From contig CAYMKL010000004.1 in assembly GCA_964390805.1 (NCBI GenBank), positions 34,609 through 98,608 on the forward strand: a DNA stretch of 64,000 nt. The letters run 5' to 3'. The DNA comes from CAYMKL01 sp964390805. GTDB lineage: Bacteria; Chloroflexota; Anaerolineae; VGOG01. The notes under the pieces are model-generated. The model was not told the DNA's origin and searched no databases. It saw only the letters and a program-made list of their open reading frames with translations. Positions 1-9,172 of the stretch are shown here, one piece after another. The translations under genes were made by a program, and so were the position numbers. Each line of letters opens with the position of its first letter. Positions within the stretch are counted from its first letter, which is position 1.

Positions 1-13
1 ACTCTAGGGCAAA

Positions 14-49
14 GGAAGGATCGCCTCCTTTTCGGGAGGCGATCCTTCC
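14..49. terminator. 15-bp hairpin, likely terminator of an upstream unit
   Basis: Perfect inverted repeat: a 15-bp arm at 14-28, a 6-base loop (TTTTCG) and the complementary arm at 35-49. No T-run follows, so it could be an intrinsic-type terminator with a weak tail or an mRNA-stabilising hairpin of a gene beyond the left edge. Confidence 0.5.
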
Positions 50-111
50 GCCCGAATAGGAACTGAAGCCTGCCATGGGGGTGGGCTTGAAACGCGCGGA
101 AGGAGGGGAGA

Positions 112-873
112 ATGAGGCTAGCGGGCAAAGTTGCTGTCATCACAGGCGCAGGTGCAGGGATTGGTCGTGCCACCGCTCTCCTTTTCGCCAAGGAGGGCGC
201 TAGGGTTGTAGTTGCCGATTATGATTCGGAGAGAGGGGCAGAAACGGTCGGCATCATCAGAGAAGATGGAGGGGAAGCTACATTTGTCCAGGTAGATGTG
301 TCCAAGGCGGCCGACGCAGAGAGAATGGCGAGCACAACCATTGAAACGTATGGCAAACTCGACATCTTGGTCAACAACGCCGGCATCTACATGCAGGGTA
401 GCGTCGTTGAAATGGCCGAGGAGGGCTGGGATCGGATCCTGGATGTCAACCTCAAGGGAGTCTTCCTGTGCTGCAAGTACTGCATCCCTGAGATGATCAA
501 GGGTGGAGGCGGGTCCATTGTCAACATCGGCTCCGAGGCCGGAATCGTCGGCATTCAGAACCAGGTGGCTTATAATGTATCGAAAAGTGGGGTCATAGCC
601 CTGACTAAGAGTACGGCCCTTGATTTCGCACTGCATCATGTCAGGGTCAATTGCCTCTGCCCGGGCCGGACGTTGACCCCTTTGGTGGAAAAGGTAATTG
701 CCGAGGCTGAAGATCCGGAGAGCACCCGGCGTGCGCTGGAAGAAGATCGCCCCTTGAACAGAATGGGAAGGCCCGAGGAGATAGCCGCCGGCGTCCTCTA
801 TCTGGCCTCCGATGAGTCCCCTTACGCCACGGGCTCGATACTTTCTATAGATGGAGGTTATACAGCCCAATAG
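112..873 (+). CDS. SDR-family NAD(P)-dependent oxidoreductase
   Basis: A classical short-chain dehydrogenase of 253 residues, the normal family length. It has the TGxxxGIG cofactor loop at residues 11-18, the NNAG motif near 88 and the catalytic YxxxK (Tyr154, Lys158). The C-terminus has the usual SDxSxYxTGxxLxxDGG pattern. The start is supported by GGAGGGGAG just upstream. It probably oxidises or reduces a sugar or polyol hydroxyl, since a sugar importer follows within 110 bases, but the substrate cannot be read from the sequence. A separate promoter lies between it and the ABC genes. Confidence 0.9.
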   Translation: MRLAGKVAVITGAGAGIGRATALLFAKEGARVVVADYDSERGAETVGIIREDGGEATFVQVDVSKAADAERMASTTIETYGKLDILVNNAGIYMQGSVVEMAEEGWDRILDVNLKGVFLCCKYCIPEMIKGGGGSIVNIGSEAGIVGIQNQVAYNVSKSGVIALTKSTALDFALHHVRVNCLCPGRTLTPLVEKVIAEAEDPESTRRALEEDRPLNRMGRPEEIAAGVLYLASDESPYATGSILSIDGGYTAQ

Positions 874-886
874 GGTTATCCCCCAT

Positions 887-915
887 TTGCTGGTGAGGTT
901 AATCGGTGATATAAT
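887..915 (+). promoter_or_regulatory. Sigma-70-like promoter for the sugar ABC genes
   Basis: TTGCTG at 887-892, a 17-base spacer, then TATAAT at 910-915 with an extended -10 TG at 907-908. It lies in the gap before the ABC ATPase gene, so the importer can be transcribed apart from the preceding SDR gene. Confidence 0.7.
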
Positions 916-974
916 AGACGTAGCTCTTATTCCTCTGATAGGATACTCTATTCACCAAGGAGGCGGCACAAGCC

Positions 975-2465
975 ATGTCTTCTTCGCTTATCTTGCGAGC
1001 TGAAGCTATTGACAAGAACTACCCAGGCGTCCACGCGCTGGATCACGTGGATTTTGACCTCTACGAGGGGGAGGTCCATGTTCTTCTAGGCGAGAACGGT
1101 GCAGGCAAGTCAACCTTCATGAAAATCCTTAGCGGTTCTGTGCCGAAAGATAGTGGTCGGATTCTCCTTCGTGGTCAGGAGGTCGAGATCGTAGGTCCGA
1201 TGCATGCTCGGGAATTGGGGATAGGCATGGTCTATCAAGAGCTGAGCGTCATCCCCACTCTCAGTGTAATGGAAAATATCTTCCTGGGCAGACTCCCCAG
1301 GCGCAAACCGTTCGGGACTGTTGATTGGCCCGAAGCGACGTCGCAGGCCAAGAGGATCCTGGATGATCTGGGCGTTGATATTGACCCTGGGGAGCGCGTC
1401 GGCAACCTCAGCGTGGGGGAGCAGCAATTGACCGAGATCGCCAAGACCTTGTCCATGAACGCGCAGATCCTGCTGTTGGATGAGCCCTCCTCGGCTCTAT
1501 CTGATGAGGAGCGAGAGCGGCTCTTCAGCATCATGCGAGGGCTTCAGGAGAAGGGGGTGGCGATCATCTATGTCTCCCACCGGTTGGGTGAGGTCCCTCA
1601 GATCGGCCAGCGAGTGACTGTTCTTCGTGATGGCGCGAAAATAGGCACCCTCCCGGTGGATCAGACCGATGAAGCCACCTTGATTCGGATGATGGTGGGC
1701 CGGGAGCTTGGAGAGAAATTCCCTAAAGAGGAAATAGGACGCGGTAAGGAACTCTTGAGGGTTGAAGGTTTGACGGTGAAGGGTGTACTGAACGATCTCA
1801 GCCTGAGCCTCCATGAAGGTGAGATCCTGGGCATCTCTGGCCTGTTGGGGGCAGGTCGCACGGATTTTGCCCGTGCCCTCTTTGGGATTAATCCGATTGA
1901 TGACGGTGAGGTCTTTCTCAATGGGAGGAGGGTCGAAATCTCCTCTCCCTCAAAGGCCATTGAGCTGGGCCTGGGCTATCTCACCGAGGACAGGAAGGAT
2001 GGGCTCGTGCCGCGACTGCCCATCCCGGCCAACATCACTTTGGCCAGTCTGAAAAAGATGTGTCGTTTGGGCTTCCTCAAGCACGATGAAGAAAGAATGT
2101 CAGCAGAGAAATACGTCGAGGAGTTGAATATCCATACACCCAGGTTGAGCCAGAGGATCGAGTTCCTCAGCGGTGGCAATCAGCAAAAGGTTGCCTTGGC
2201 CAAATGGTTATGTAGCCAGGCGAAAATCTTGATTTTCGACGAGCCTACCAGAGGAATTGATGTGGGGGCCAAGGTGGAAGTCTTCCGCTTGATGAATGAC
2301 CTGGTGAAAGAAGGGGTGGGGATTATTATGATTTCCTCCGAGATGCTAGAGGTTTTGGCTATGGCTGACCGTATTCTGGTAATGGCTGGTGGTTCCTTCG
2401 TAGCCGAATATGCAGCAGGCCAGGCATCCCAGGAAGATCTCATGAGAGATGCTGTGGCGAGATAG
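975..2465 (+). CDS. Sugar ABC transporter ATP-binding protein (RbsA/MglA type)
   Basis: A 496-residue protein with two fused ABC ATPase domains, as in ribose, galactose and xylose importers. The N-terminal domain has an intact Walker A (GENGAGKST, about residues 41-49), an LSVGEQQ signature and LLLDEP. The C-terminal domain has the degenerate Walker A (GLLGAGRTD) typical of this family, a good LSGGNQQK signature and IFDEPTRG. It is cytoplasmic and powers the permease encoded 15 bases downstream. AAGGAGG precedes the ATG. No periplasmic binding protein of the matching family is in the window; it may lie to the left. Confidence 0.95.
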   Translation: MSSSLILRAEAIDKNYPGVHALDHVDFDLYEGEVHVLLGENGAGKSTFMKILSGSVPKDSGRILLRGQEVEIVGPMHARELGIGMVYQELSVIPTLSVMENIFLGRLPRRKPFGTVDWPEATSQAKRILDDLGVDIDPGERVGNLSVGEQQLTEIAKTLSMNAQILLLDEPSSALSDEERERLFSIMRGLQEKGVAIIYVSHRLGEVPQIGQRVTVLRDGAKIGTLPVDQTDEATLIRMMVGRELGEKFPKEEIGRGKELLRVEGLTVKGVLNDLSLSLHEGEILGISGLLGAGRTDFARALFGINPIDDGEVFLNGRRVEISSPSKAIELGLGYLTEDRKDGLVPRLPIPANITLASLKKMCRLGFLKHDEERMSAEKYVEELNIHTPRLSQRIEFLSGGNQQKVALAKWLCSQAKILIFDEPTRGIDVGAKVEVFRLMNDLVKEGVGIIMISSEMLEVLAMADRILVMAGGSFVAEYAAGQASQEDLMRDAVAR

Positions 2466-2480
2466 GAAAGGAGCACACAA

Positions 2481-3515
2481 ATGGCTGAAAATCCTTCGGG
2501 ATCGAGCGTTTCAGGCTTGGGACGGGTCAAGACATGGGTCGCCACACCTGAGCTGAGGGTACGGCTTGGGATCAGGGCCGTACTGGTGTTTGCCGTGCTT
2601 CTATTTGTCTACTATGTCTCGACAGCGCCCCGTTTCTTCAGTGTTACCAATGTAACCAACGTGGGAGCGCGAACAGCACCGGGCATCATCGTGGCCGTGG
2701 CCCAGACGATGGTCATCATCTCAGCGGGCATTGACTTGTCTGTAGGGGCCATCCTCGCCTTTTCAGGCTCATTGACTTCAGTAGCCTATTGCTATTGGGG
2801 CGTCCCCGTTTGGCCGGCCATGCTGCTTGGCCTGGCAGCCGGGGCCCTGTTGGGTTTCATCAATGGCCTGATCATCACTAAGGGAAGGATTCCCGATTTC
2901 ATCGCTACCCTGGGGATGATGGGCACAGCCCGTGGCGTAGCCCTCATCCTGACCGGCGGGTTGCCCGTCCCCTCCCACCTGACAGCCGTTACCCTCAAGG
3001 CTTATCTGCCCGAAGAGATCATTTGGATGGGGAGCGGGGATATCCTTGGCTTCCCAGCAGGGGCCCTCATCGGCTTGCTGGTCGTCGTTGCCGGTTGGGT
3101 GGTCTTGATGCACACCGGATTTGGACGTGCCCTCTTCGCCGTTGGCGGGAATAGGGAGGCGGCCAGGGTCTCGGGCATCAACGTTGACCGCACCAAGGTC
3201 ATGGTCTATACCCTCGCGGGGTTGCTGTCAGGGCTGGCTGGCCTGGTGCTGGTGGGGCGTATGAACTCCGCCAACGCCTTGATGGCAGATCCAGCGAATT
3301 TGGAAAGCATCTCTGCCGTGGTCATCGGTGGAACCAACCTCTTCGGTGGCGAGGGCGGCGTCATCGGCTCATTGGTCGGCGCTCTCATCATGGGCATCCT
3401 GGGCAACGTTTTGAACCTACACAATATGCAGGATTTTGCGCAGCGCGTTGTCATGGGATTGCTGATCATCGGAGTCGTGCTGTTCGATCAGTTGCGGAGA
3501 AGGTATGGTGCCTGA
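2481..3515 (+). CDS. Sugar ABC transporter permease (RbsC type)
   Basis: A 344-residue integral membrane protein of the RbsC/AraH/XylH family, with about eight to ten hydrophobic segments and the family motifs SAGIDLSVGAIL and the region around VIGGTNLFGGEGG near the C-terminus. It forms the channel of the importer with the preceding ATPase gene. A strong AAAGGAG precedes the ATG. Sugar specificity is not readable; the neighbouring epimerase and dehydrogenases suggest a pentose, ketohexose or polyol. Confidence 0.93.
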   Translation: MAENPSGSSVSGLGRVKTWVATPELRVRLGIRAVLVFAVLLFVYYVSTAPRFFSVTNVTNVGARTAPGIIVAVAQTMVIISAGIDLSVGAILAFSGSLTSVAYCYWGVPVWPAMLLGLAAGALLGFINGLIITKGRIPDFIATLGMMGTARGVALILTGGLPVPSHLTAVTLKAYLPEEIIWMGSGDILGFPAGALIGLLVVVAGWVVLMHTGFGRALFAVGGNREAARVSGINVDRTKVMVYTLAGLLSGLAGLVLVGRMNSANALMADPANLESISAVVIGGTNLFGGEGGVIGSLVGALIMGILGNVLNLHNMQDFAQRVVMGLLIIGVVLFDQLRRRYGA

Positions 3516-3538
3516 GCAGGCTAGAAGGGCGAGGATGT

Positions 3539-3584
3539 GAGGGGGAAACCCCCTCGGCGGCAGCGCGAGGGGTCCCTCTTTTTT
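3539..3584 (+). terminator. Rho-independent terminator after the ABC permease gene
   Basis: Overlapping GC-rich stems (GAGGGGG/CCCCCTC at 3539-3555 and CCCCTCG/CGAGGGG at 3550-3572) are followed by six T at 3579-3584. Position directly after the permease stop codon fits transcription termination of the importer genes. Confidence 0.7.
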
Positions 3585-3594
3585 GCTTCTTGCC

Positions 3595-3685
3595 CTCCCG
3601 CAGGTTTAGCAGGTTGTATCGAGCAAAACGCTAACTCTGGGCGGGTGTTCAGGCACCTGGTCCCCCAAAAAGCAACCTGCGGGAG
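3595..3685. repeat. 91-bp element with perfect 12-bp terminal inverted repeats
   Basis: CTCCCGCAGGTT at 3595-3606 and its exact complement at 3674-3685 enclose 67 bases without an ORF. It occupies most of the gap before the epimerase gene and resembles the other short inverted-repeat elements of this window. No target duplication is visible. Confidence 0.65.
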
Positions 3686-3729
3686 CGTAGGCTGAACTAT
3701 CTGGTGAAGAAAGAAGGGAGAGGTTATCT

Positions 3730-4590
3730 ATGAAGTACTCCATGAGCAACTGGATATACGGCAATGAACCCTTGCGGATCACTTTCCAACGTTTACAGAA
3801 GTACGGCTATGACGGTGTGGAACTGGTGGGCGAGCCCCAGCGCTATGACATCCAGGAGGTCAAGGGGCTGTGCCAGGAATTCGGGCTCTCGGTTCTCTCC
3901 GTCCTCGGCTGGTCCATCTGGCCCCTGGAAAGAGACCTGGCTCATCCAGACCATGAGATGCGCCAAAAGGCCCTGAAGTATGCCGCTGAATGTGTGGACC
4001 TGGCCGTAGCCGTAGGGGCCCCCCTGGTGGTAGCCATCCCCGCCTCAGCGGGGAGAACCAGCCCCATCGGCCAACTGGAAAGTGGGAAAGCCTGGAAAGA
4101 GGCGGTGGCGCGGGAATGGGATTACGCCGTGGAATCGGTCAAGGCGGCAGCGGCCTATGCTGAGGAGAGGGGTGTGCTCATCGCCATCGAGCCCATTAAC
4201 CGCTACGAGAGCTTTCTCGTCAACAATGTGGATCAAGGCCTCCGCTTTGTCCAGGAAGTGAACTCCGCAGTGGTGAGACTTCACCTCGATGCCTTCCACA
4301 TGAACATCGAGGACAATGATCCCGCCGAGGCTGTCCGCCAGGCTGGTGATCTCCTGGTCAACATGCATATCTCCGATTCCAACCGTGGGGCGGTTGGCCA
4401 CGGCCATACCGATTTCAAGGCCATCGTGCGGGCTTTGAAGGAGATTGATTATCAGGGAATACTCACCATGGAGCCTGTGCCGCCAGTCCCCGACGCTTTC
4501 GTGGCTATCTCGATGGAAGACTTTCTGCCTCTAAGGGATGTTTACGCTGAGGAATGTATCACTCGGCTCCGCGAACACGAAGAGGGTTGA
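3730..4590 (+). CDS. Sugar phosphate isomerase/epimerase family protein
   Basis: A 286-residue (beta/alpha)8-barrel protein of the xylose-isomerase-like / AP-endonuclease-2 superfamily, the length expected for ketose 3-epimerases and IolE/IolI-type enzymes. Likely metal ligands are visible in order: Glu in AIEPINRYE (about residue 152), Asp in HLDAFHMN, His in MHISDSN and Glu in TMEPVPP, the E-D-H-E set of tagatose/psicose 3-epimerases. AGGGAGAGG precedes the ATG. Together with the importer, the dehydrogenases and the FGGY kinase it suggests isomerisation of an imported ketose or inositol-type compound; the exact substrate is inferred only. Confidence 0.85.
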   Translation: MKYSMSNWIYGNEPLRITFQRLQKYGYDGVELVGEPQRYDIQEVKGLCQEFGLSVLSVLGWSIWPLERDLAHPDHEMRQKALKYAAECVDLAVAVGAPLVVAIPASAGRTSPIGQLESGKAWKEAVAREWDYAVESVKAAAAYAEERGVLIAIEPINRYESFLVNNVDQGLRFVQEVNSAVVRLHLDAFHMNIEDNDPAEAVRQAGDLLVNMHISDSNRGAVGHGHTDFKAIVRALKEIDYQGILTMEPVPPVPDAFVAISMEDFLPLRDVYAEECITRLREHEEG

Positions 4591-4594
4591 TGGA

Positions 4595-5020
4595 ATGAAA
4601 AGACTTCTGGTGTTTATCCTGCTTTCGGTGCTTATCCTGTCGGCCTGTGCACCGAAAGATACCTTTCAGCAAGAATGGCCTACGCCGGTGGCAGCGTTCA
4701 CGCCCGAATCGGGCGTGAGTGGTCAGCCCACGCCAACGCGCCTCTTTGAGTGCATCTCCTGGCACTCGGCGCCAAACTACTTGGGCCAATCCCAATGTGT
4801 TGAGGGAGGCGTCCTTCGTGTTGACAAGTCGGAGGGAGCTTTCCTCCTGATTTTCAGTAACAAAGCGGATACATTCTATGGCGTTTCGTTAGACCTCGAT
4901 TTGTCTGACTTGGCCGACAAGTGTGTGCGGATTGTAGGGACGATTGAGAACTATGAAGGCCGACCGGCGATCATCATTGAGAGCCGTGATCAGTTGTTGC
5001 CTTGTTTGGGGAAGGAATAG
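4595..5020 (+). CDS. Small putative lipoprotein, function unknown
   Basis: A 141-residue protein beginning with a lipoprotein signal: basic MKR, a hydrophobic stretch and an LSAC lipobox with Cys18. After a Pro/Thr-rich linker there is a compact domain with paired cysteines (Cys-Ile-Ser-Trp, CVEGG, DKCVRI, LLPCLG) that could form an OB-like or beta-rich fold; I do not recognise it. The ATG at 4595, five bases after the epimerase stop, is chosen over an upstream in-frame start because the signal peptide begins there. Probably anchored on the outer face of the membrane; a link to sugar uptake is only suggested by position. Confidence 0.75.
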   Translation: MKRLLVFILLSVLILSACAPKDTFQQEWPTPVAAFTPESGVSGQPTPTRLFECISWHSAPNYLGQSQCVEGGVLRVDKSEGAFLLIFSNKADTFYGVSLDLDLSDLADKCVRIVGTIENYEGRPAIIIESRDQLLPCLGKE

Positions 5021-5136
5021 AAAAAGATAAGGCGCTTCTCGCTCTTCAGTCTGTTGATCATCTGAGGCTAGCCTACAGCGTCCCACGCCTGAGCACAAGG
5101 TCGGGATGCCTTTTTATTTGCCAGGAGGGTTGAACA

Positions 5137-6159
5137 ATGAACCCTGTGAGAGTATGCGTCGTCGGTGTTGGGCGAGCCGGCATGGTGCATGCCACAAACT
5201 TCAAGGACAACGTGCCAGGAGCTCTCCTGGCCGCCGTGGTGGACGCCGATCTGGAATTGGCTGAGGAGAAGGCAAAGGATCTGGGTGTTGACCTTTTCTT
5301 CTCTGATCTCCGCCAGGCCTTAGACAAGGCGGAGATTGATGCTATCTGCATCACCACGCCTACCTTCACCCACGCAGAGATCGCTATCGAGGCTGCCGAG
5401 GCTGGCAAGCACATTCTCTGTGAAAAGCCAATGGCTCTCAGCCTGGAGGAGGCCGACGACATGATTCGGGCTGCAGACGAGGCCGGGGTCAAACTGCAAA
5501 TCGGCTTCATGCGCCGCTTCGACCCTCCCTTCGTCACTGCCAAGGAGCGGATCGAGGGCGGGGAGATCGGAAGACCTATGGTGATCCGTTCTCTCACCCG
5601 TGGGCCTGGATTGCCTCCGCGGTGGGCTTGCGACCCACGCACCAGCAACGGCATGTTGGCCGAGGTGAACAGTCACGATTTCGATACCATCCGCTGGCTG
5701 GCCGATGGTGAGTTCGAGAGGATCTGGGCGGAGGCCAATACCTTCAAGTGCTTCGACCTCAAAGAAGAGTTCCCCGATTTCTACGACAACGTCATCGTCT
5801 CCCTCCGTTTGAAGAATGGAACCCTGGGAATCGTGGAAGGCGGCTGTCCCGTGGACTATGGCTACGATGCCCGGGCAGAGGTCTTGGGAAGCGAGGGAGT
5901 GATCCTCATCGGCGAGCTACGGGACACGGCTATGACCACCTGCACGAAGCAGGCTGGGGTGGTGACCCCTACATTTCGGAGTTGGCGCAACCGATTTCGG
6001 GATGCCTACGTCGCCGAGGCGCGCCATTTCGTTGAGTGCATCCTCCAGGATCGTGACCCTCTGGTGACAGGGTATGACGGGAGAAAGGCAGTTGAAGCGG
6101 TGTTGACCGCTAACGAGTCCATTCGGTCTGGCAGGCCCGTCTCTCTGTCCTTAGGTTAG
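5137..6159 (+). CDS. Gfo/Idh/MocA family oxidoreductase (inositol 2-dehydrogenase-like)
   Basis: A 340-residue enzyme with an N-terminal Rossmann fold (VVGVGRAGMVH, residues 5-15) and the CEKPMA motif whose Lys and Pro are the family hallmark. The C-terminal alpha/beta domain carries EVNSHDFDTIRWL, a DxxxH catalytic pattern as in inositol 2-dehydrogenase and related sugar dehydrogenases. It uses NAD(P) to oxidise a ring or sugar hydroxyl. CAGGAGGG precedes the ATG. It is 11 bases from the alcohol dehydrogenase gene, so the two are likely co-transcribed. Assignment to myo-inositol specifically is not certain. Confidence 0.9.
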   Translation: MNPVRVCVVGVGRAGMVHATNFKDNVPGALLAAVVDADLELAEEKAKDLGVDLFFSDLRQALDKAEIDAICITTPTFTHAEIAIEAAEAGKHILCEKPMALSLEEADDMIRAADEAGVKLQIGFMRRFDPPFVTAKERIEGGEIGRPMVIRSLTRGPGLPPRWACDPRTSNGMLAEVNSHDFDTIRWLADGEFERIWAEANTFKCFDLKEEFPDFYDNVIVSLRLKNGTLGIVEGGCPVDYGYDARAEVLGSEGVILIGELRDTAMTTCTKQAGVVTPTFRSWRNRFRDAYVAEARHFVECILQDRDPLVTGYDGRKAVEAVLTANESIRSGRPVSLSLG

Positions 6160-6170
6160 AGGATAGTTTT

Positions 6171-7214
6171 ATGCTAGCAGCGGTTTATCATGGCATGAAC
6201 GACCTGCGTATGGAAGACATCGTCAAGCCGGCCATCGGTGAAGACGAAGCCTTGTTAAGGGTCAAAGCGGCTGCCATCTGCGGCACCGATCTGCGCATTC
6301 TGGCCTCAGGCCATTTCAAGATCCCCGCTGGGATGATGCGCATACTGGGACACGAATTGGCCGGCGAGGTGGTAGAGGTGGGGTCGCGGGTCAGTGGCCT
6401 CGTCCCTGGCATGAGGGTTGCCATCGCCCCTAACACTGGATGCGGCACGTGCGAACAATGCATCCAGGGCCGCGACCATTTGTGTCCGAACTACGAGGCC
6501 TTTGGAATCAGTCTCGACGGTGCCTTCGCTGAATACGTGCGCATCCCCGCCCCTTTCATCCGCCGGGGGAACATCGCCCTCGTTCCCGAAGGGATCTCCT
6601 ACGAGGAGGCGGCTCTCAACGAGCCTTTCTCCTGCTGTTACCACGGCTCCCGAGCCTGCCGCATTGAGCCTGGCGACGTGGTGCTGATCGTGGGTGCCGG
6701 ACCCATTGGCATCATGCACTTGCTCCTGGCCCGCCTCAGTGGAGCCTCCACTATCATCGTCAGCGAGATGATGGAGGAGCGCCGGCTTCAGGCTTTGGAA
6801 TTCGGCGCCGACTTGACCGTAGATCCCGGCAAGCAGGACCTGGTGGCTGCCGTGCGGGAAGCGAGCCATGGCCGTGGAGCCGATGTTACTATTGTAGCCG
6901 CCCCCTCTCCCCCAGCCCAGGAACAATCGCTGGACCTGGCGGCGACTCGTGGGCGCATCAATTTCTTCGGCGGCCTTCCGAAAGGAAGCGAATTTATCAG
7001 ATTCAAATCCAATCGGGTGCACTACAGGGAGATCATGGTGACGGGGACGACTGGCTCCAGCAACTACGAGTTTCACCGCAGCATGGAGATCATAGCTTCC
7101 GGGAGGATCGCACTCTCGCGTCTGATCAGCGCTCGTTTTCCCCTCTCGCAGGCGAAGGAGGCCTTTGCTGTAGCCACCAGCAAAAAGGCTCTGAAAGTAA
7201 TCATCAATCCTTAA
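6171..7214 (+). CDS. Zinc-dependent medium-chain alcohol/polyol dehydrogenase
   Basis: A 347-residue MDR enzyme of the sorbitol/threonine dehydrogenase group. Catalytic zinc ligands are in CGTDLR and GHELAGEV. The structural zinc site has four cysteines in CGTCEQCIQGRDHLC. The Rossmann motif VGAGPIGIMHLLL lies mid-protein. It should oxidise a secondary alcohol of a polyol or sugar with NAD(P). It sits in a tight series with the Gfo/Idh dehydrogenase and the AOR gene. The weak ribosome site before its ATG suggests translational coupling. Confidence 0.92.
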   Translation: MLAAVYHGMNDLRMEDIVKPAIGEDEALLRVKAAAICGTDLRILASGHFKIPAGMMRILGHELAGEVVEVGSRVSGLVPGMRVAIAPNTGCGTCEQCIQGRDHLCPNYEAFGISLDGAFAEYVRIPAPFIRRGNIALVPEGISYEEAALNEPFSCCYHGSRACRIEPGDVVLIVGAGPIGIMHLLLARLSGASTIIVSEMMEERRLQALEFGADLTVDPGKQDLVAAVREASHGRGADVTIVAAPSPPAQEQSLDLAATRGRINFFGGLPKGSEFIRFKSNRVHYREIMVTGTTGSSNYEFHRSMEIIASGRIALSRLISARFPLSQAKEAFAVATSKKALKVIINP

Positions 7215-7240
7215 TCCTACCATTATCGAGGAGAACGGTC

Positions 7241-9070
7241 ATGTTGGGCGGTTATCTGGGCAGAATCTTGAGGATAAGGCTTTCCGGAGAGGAAGCCTTG
7301 GTGCAGGAGCTGGAAGAGGCTGATCTGAGGAGGTTCCTCGGAGCTCGAGGGCTGGGTGCCAAGTGGTACTACGAGGAGATCGAGCCTGGGACGGAGCCTC
7401 TCGACGCAGCCAACAAGCTTTTCTTTTTCACCGGCCCGCTTACAGGCGTGCCTCTGCCTTCCACTACCAAATTCGGTGTCAGCACCAAATCGCCAGAAAC
7501 AGGGATCTACCTTTGCTCCAATTCCGGTGGAGATTTCGGCCCACACCTGAAATTCTGTGGCTTCGATGGGTTGATCATCGAGGGCCGGGCAGAGCGCCCA
7601 ACCTACCTTGTCATCAGGGATGGCGCCGTGAGCTTCCACGACGCCAGTCATCTCCTTGGGCTCAAGATGAGCGAGGTAAGGGAGAAGTTGTTGGAGGCGA
7701 TAGGCGATTCCAAAGCCTCCGTTCTCTGCACCGGGCCTGCTGCCGAGCGGTTGGTTGGGTTTGCCTACATCCAGGTTGATGGGCGGGCCTTCGGCCGAGG
7801 CGGCGCCGGCGCGGTGATGGGCTCCAAGAACCTCAAAGGCATGGTGATAAAGGGCAGTGGGAAGATACCCCTGGCCAACCCGGAGAGGGTGAAAGAGCTT
7901 CGGAACGCAGCTATCAAAGAGTTGAGGGAGACCAGGGCCAATCACACCAGGTATGGGACCCCCCAGTACACGGAGGTGCTCAACGAGTTGGGGTGTTACC
8001 CCGCCCGCAATTTTCAGAGCTCTTATCTCGAAAACGCCGAAGGCATTTACGCCCAGCACATGCGGGAGCATTTCTGGGTGAAGAACTTCGCTTGCTATCA
8101 CTGCTCCGTGGCCTGCGGCAAGATGACTGAAGTCAACGAGGGGCCCTTCGCGGGGGCGCGGGCGCGGCCCGAATACGAGACCATCGGTATGCTGGGTGGG
8201 TCCTGCGGCGTCACCGATTTCGCGGCCATCATCGCCGCCAACGAGCTGTGCGACGAATACGGCATAGACACCATCTCCACCGGCAACGCTGTGGCACTGG
8301 CTATGGAGCTCTTCGAGCGCGGTCTGATCACCAGTGCGGACACAGAGGGTATCGAGGCGCACTTCGGCGATGGCCAGGCCCTGGTGGAGATGGTCAGGCT
8401 CATCGGCGAGCGCAGGGGCATCGGCGACCTCCTGGCGGAGGGGATGGCTCGCGTAGCCAGGGAGAAACCGGAATGGCGTCCTTACATTCTGGATGTCAAG
8501 GGGATGCCCTTCCCGGCCTACGATCCGCGCGGCTTTCACGGTATCGGTCTGTCCTACGGTACATCGAGCAGGGGGGCTTGCCACAACGTCGGGGGGTGGA
8601 CCATCAGGGCGGAGCTATTGAGCGGCGAATACGACAGATTCGCTCTCAAAGGCAAAGGCAGATTGGTGAAAGACATCCAGGACACCAGGGCTTACGTGGA
8701 TTCTCTGGGAATGTGCACGGTGGTGAGGGGCTCAGTGGGCTTCAACGCGAACCCGCAGGGGGATGTCCTGGAGGCGGTCACCGGCTTCGATTTCACCCCC
8801 GATCTGATGGAAATCGGCAGCAGGATTTACACCCTGGAGAGGATGATCCTCGTGCGGGAGGGGATAAGGCGCGAGGACGATATGCTCCCGCCAAGGATGA
8901 TGACCGAGAAGGTCCCCGACGGCCCGGCCAAAGGCCGCATTTTGACCAGAGAGATGTACGAAGTCATGCTCAATGAATACTATGCCGTGCGGGGCTGGGA
9001 CGAGGAGGGGAGTCCTACCCAGGAAACACTCCACAAGCTCGGTCTGGACGTACTGTCATTGCGAGCGTAG
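7241..9070 (+). CDS. Aldehyde ferredoxin oxidoreductase (tungsten-pterin enzyme)
   Basis: A 609-residue AOR-family protein, the normal length. It oxidises aldehydes to acids and reduces ferredoxin, using a bis-pterin tungsten cofactor and one [4Fe-4S] cluster. Cluster ligands are visible as CYHCSVAC (about residues 285-292) and the distal Cys in LGMC (about 490). N-terminal pterin-binding features GARGLGAKWYYEE and GRGGAGAVMGSKNLK are intact. A MoaD-like protein gene lies 0.9 kb downstream, supporting cofactor supply. The last codons and the stop lie inside an inverted-repeat element (9055-9138), so the C-terminus SLRA is repeat-derived. Confidence 0.95.
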   Translation: MLGGYLGRILRIRLSGEEALVQELEEADLRRFLGARGLGAKWYYEEIEPGTEPLDAANKLFFFTGPLTGVPLPSTTKFGVSTKSPETGIYLCSNSGGDFGPHLKFCGFDGLIIEGRAERPTYLVIRDGAVSFHDASHLLGLKMSEVREKLLEAIGDSKASVLCTGPAAERLVGFAYIQVDGRAFGRGGAGAVMGSKNLKGMVIKGSGKIPLANPERVKELRNAAIKELRETRANHTRYGTPQYTEVLNELGCYPARNFQSSYLENAEGIYAQHMREHFWVKNFACYHCSVACGKMTEVNEGPFAGARARPEYETIGMLGGSCGVTDFAAIIAANELCDEYGIDTISTGNAVALAMELFERGLITSADTEGIEAHFGDGQALVEMVRLIGERRGIGDLLAEGMARVAREKPEWRPYILDVKGMPFPAYDPRGFHGIGLSYGTSSRGACHNVGGWTIRAELLSGEYDRFALKGKGRLVKDIQDTRAYVDSLGMCTVVRGSVGFNANPQGDVLEAVTGFDFTPDLMEIGSRIYTLERMILVREGIRREDDMLPPRMMTEKVPDGPAKGRILTREMYEVMLNEYYAVRGWDEEGSPTQETLHKLGLDVLSLRA

Positions 9071-9138
9071 CGAAGCAATCTCCCGCCTTTTTTTAGCAAC
9101 GGTGGAGATTGCTTCGTCACTGCGTTCCTCGCAATGAC
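9055..9138. repeat. 84-bp inverted-repeat element overlapping the AOR stop codon
   Basis: Outer arms GTCATTGCGAG (9055-9065) and CTCGCAATGAC (9128-9138) are perfect complements. Inner arms CGAAGCAATCTCC (9071-9083) and GGAGATTGCTTCG (9104-9116) are also perfect. The loop contains a run of seven T. A second, longer copy of the same family lies at 9751-9932, on the other side of the next gene. Confidence 0.85.
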
Positions 9139-9172
9139 GGATGGGTAGATACGACGAACTTCAGGAGATCCG

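Noticed and set aside
7223..8584. A 453-codon open frame antisense to the first AOR gene
   Set aside because: Shadow frame with no recognisable domain, directly opposite a well-defined enzyme.
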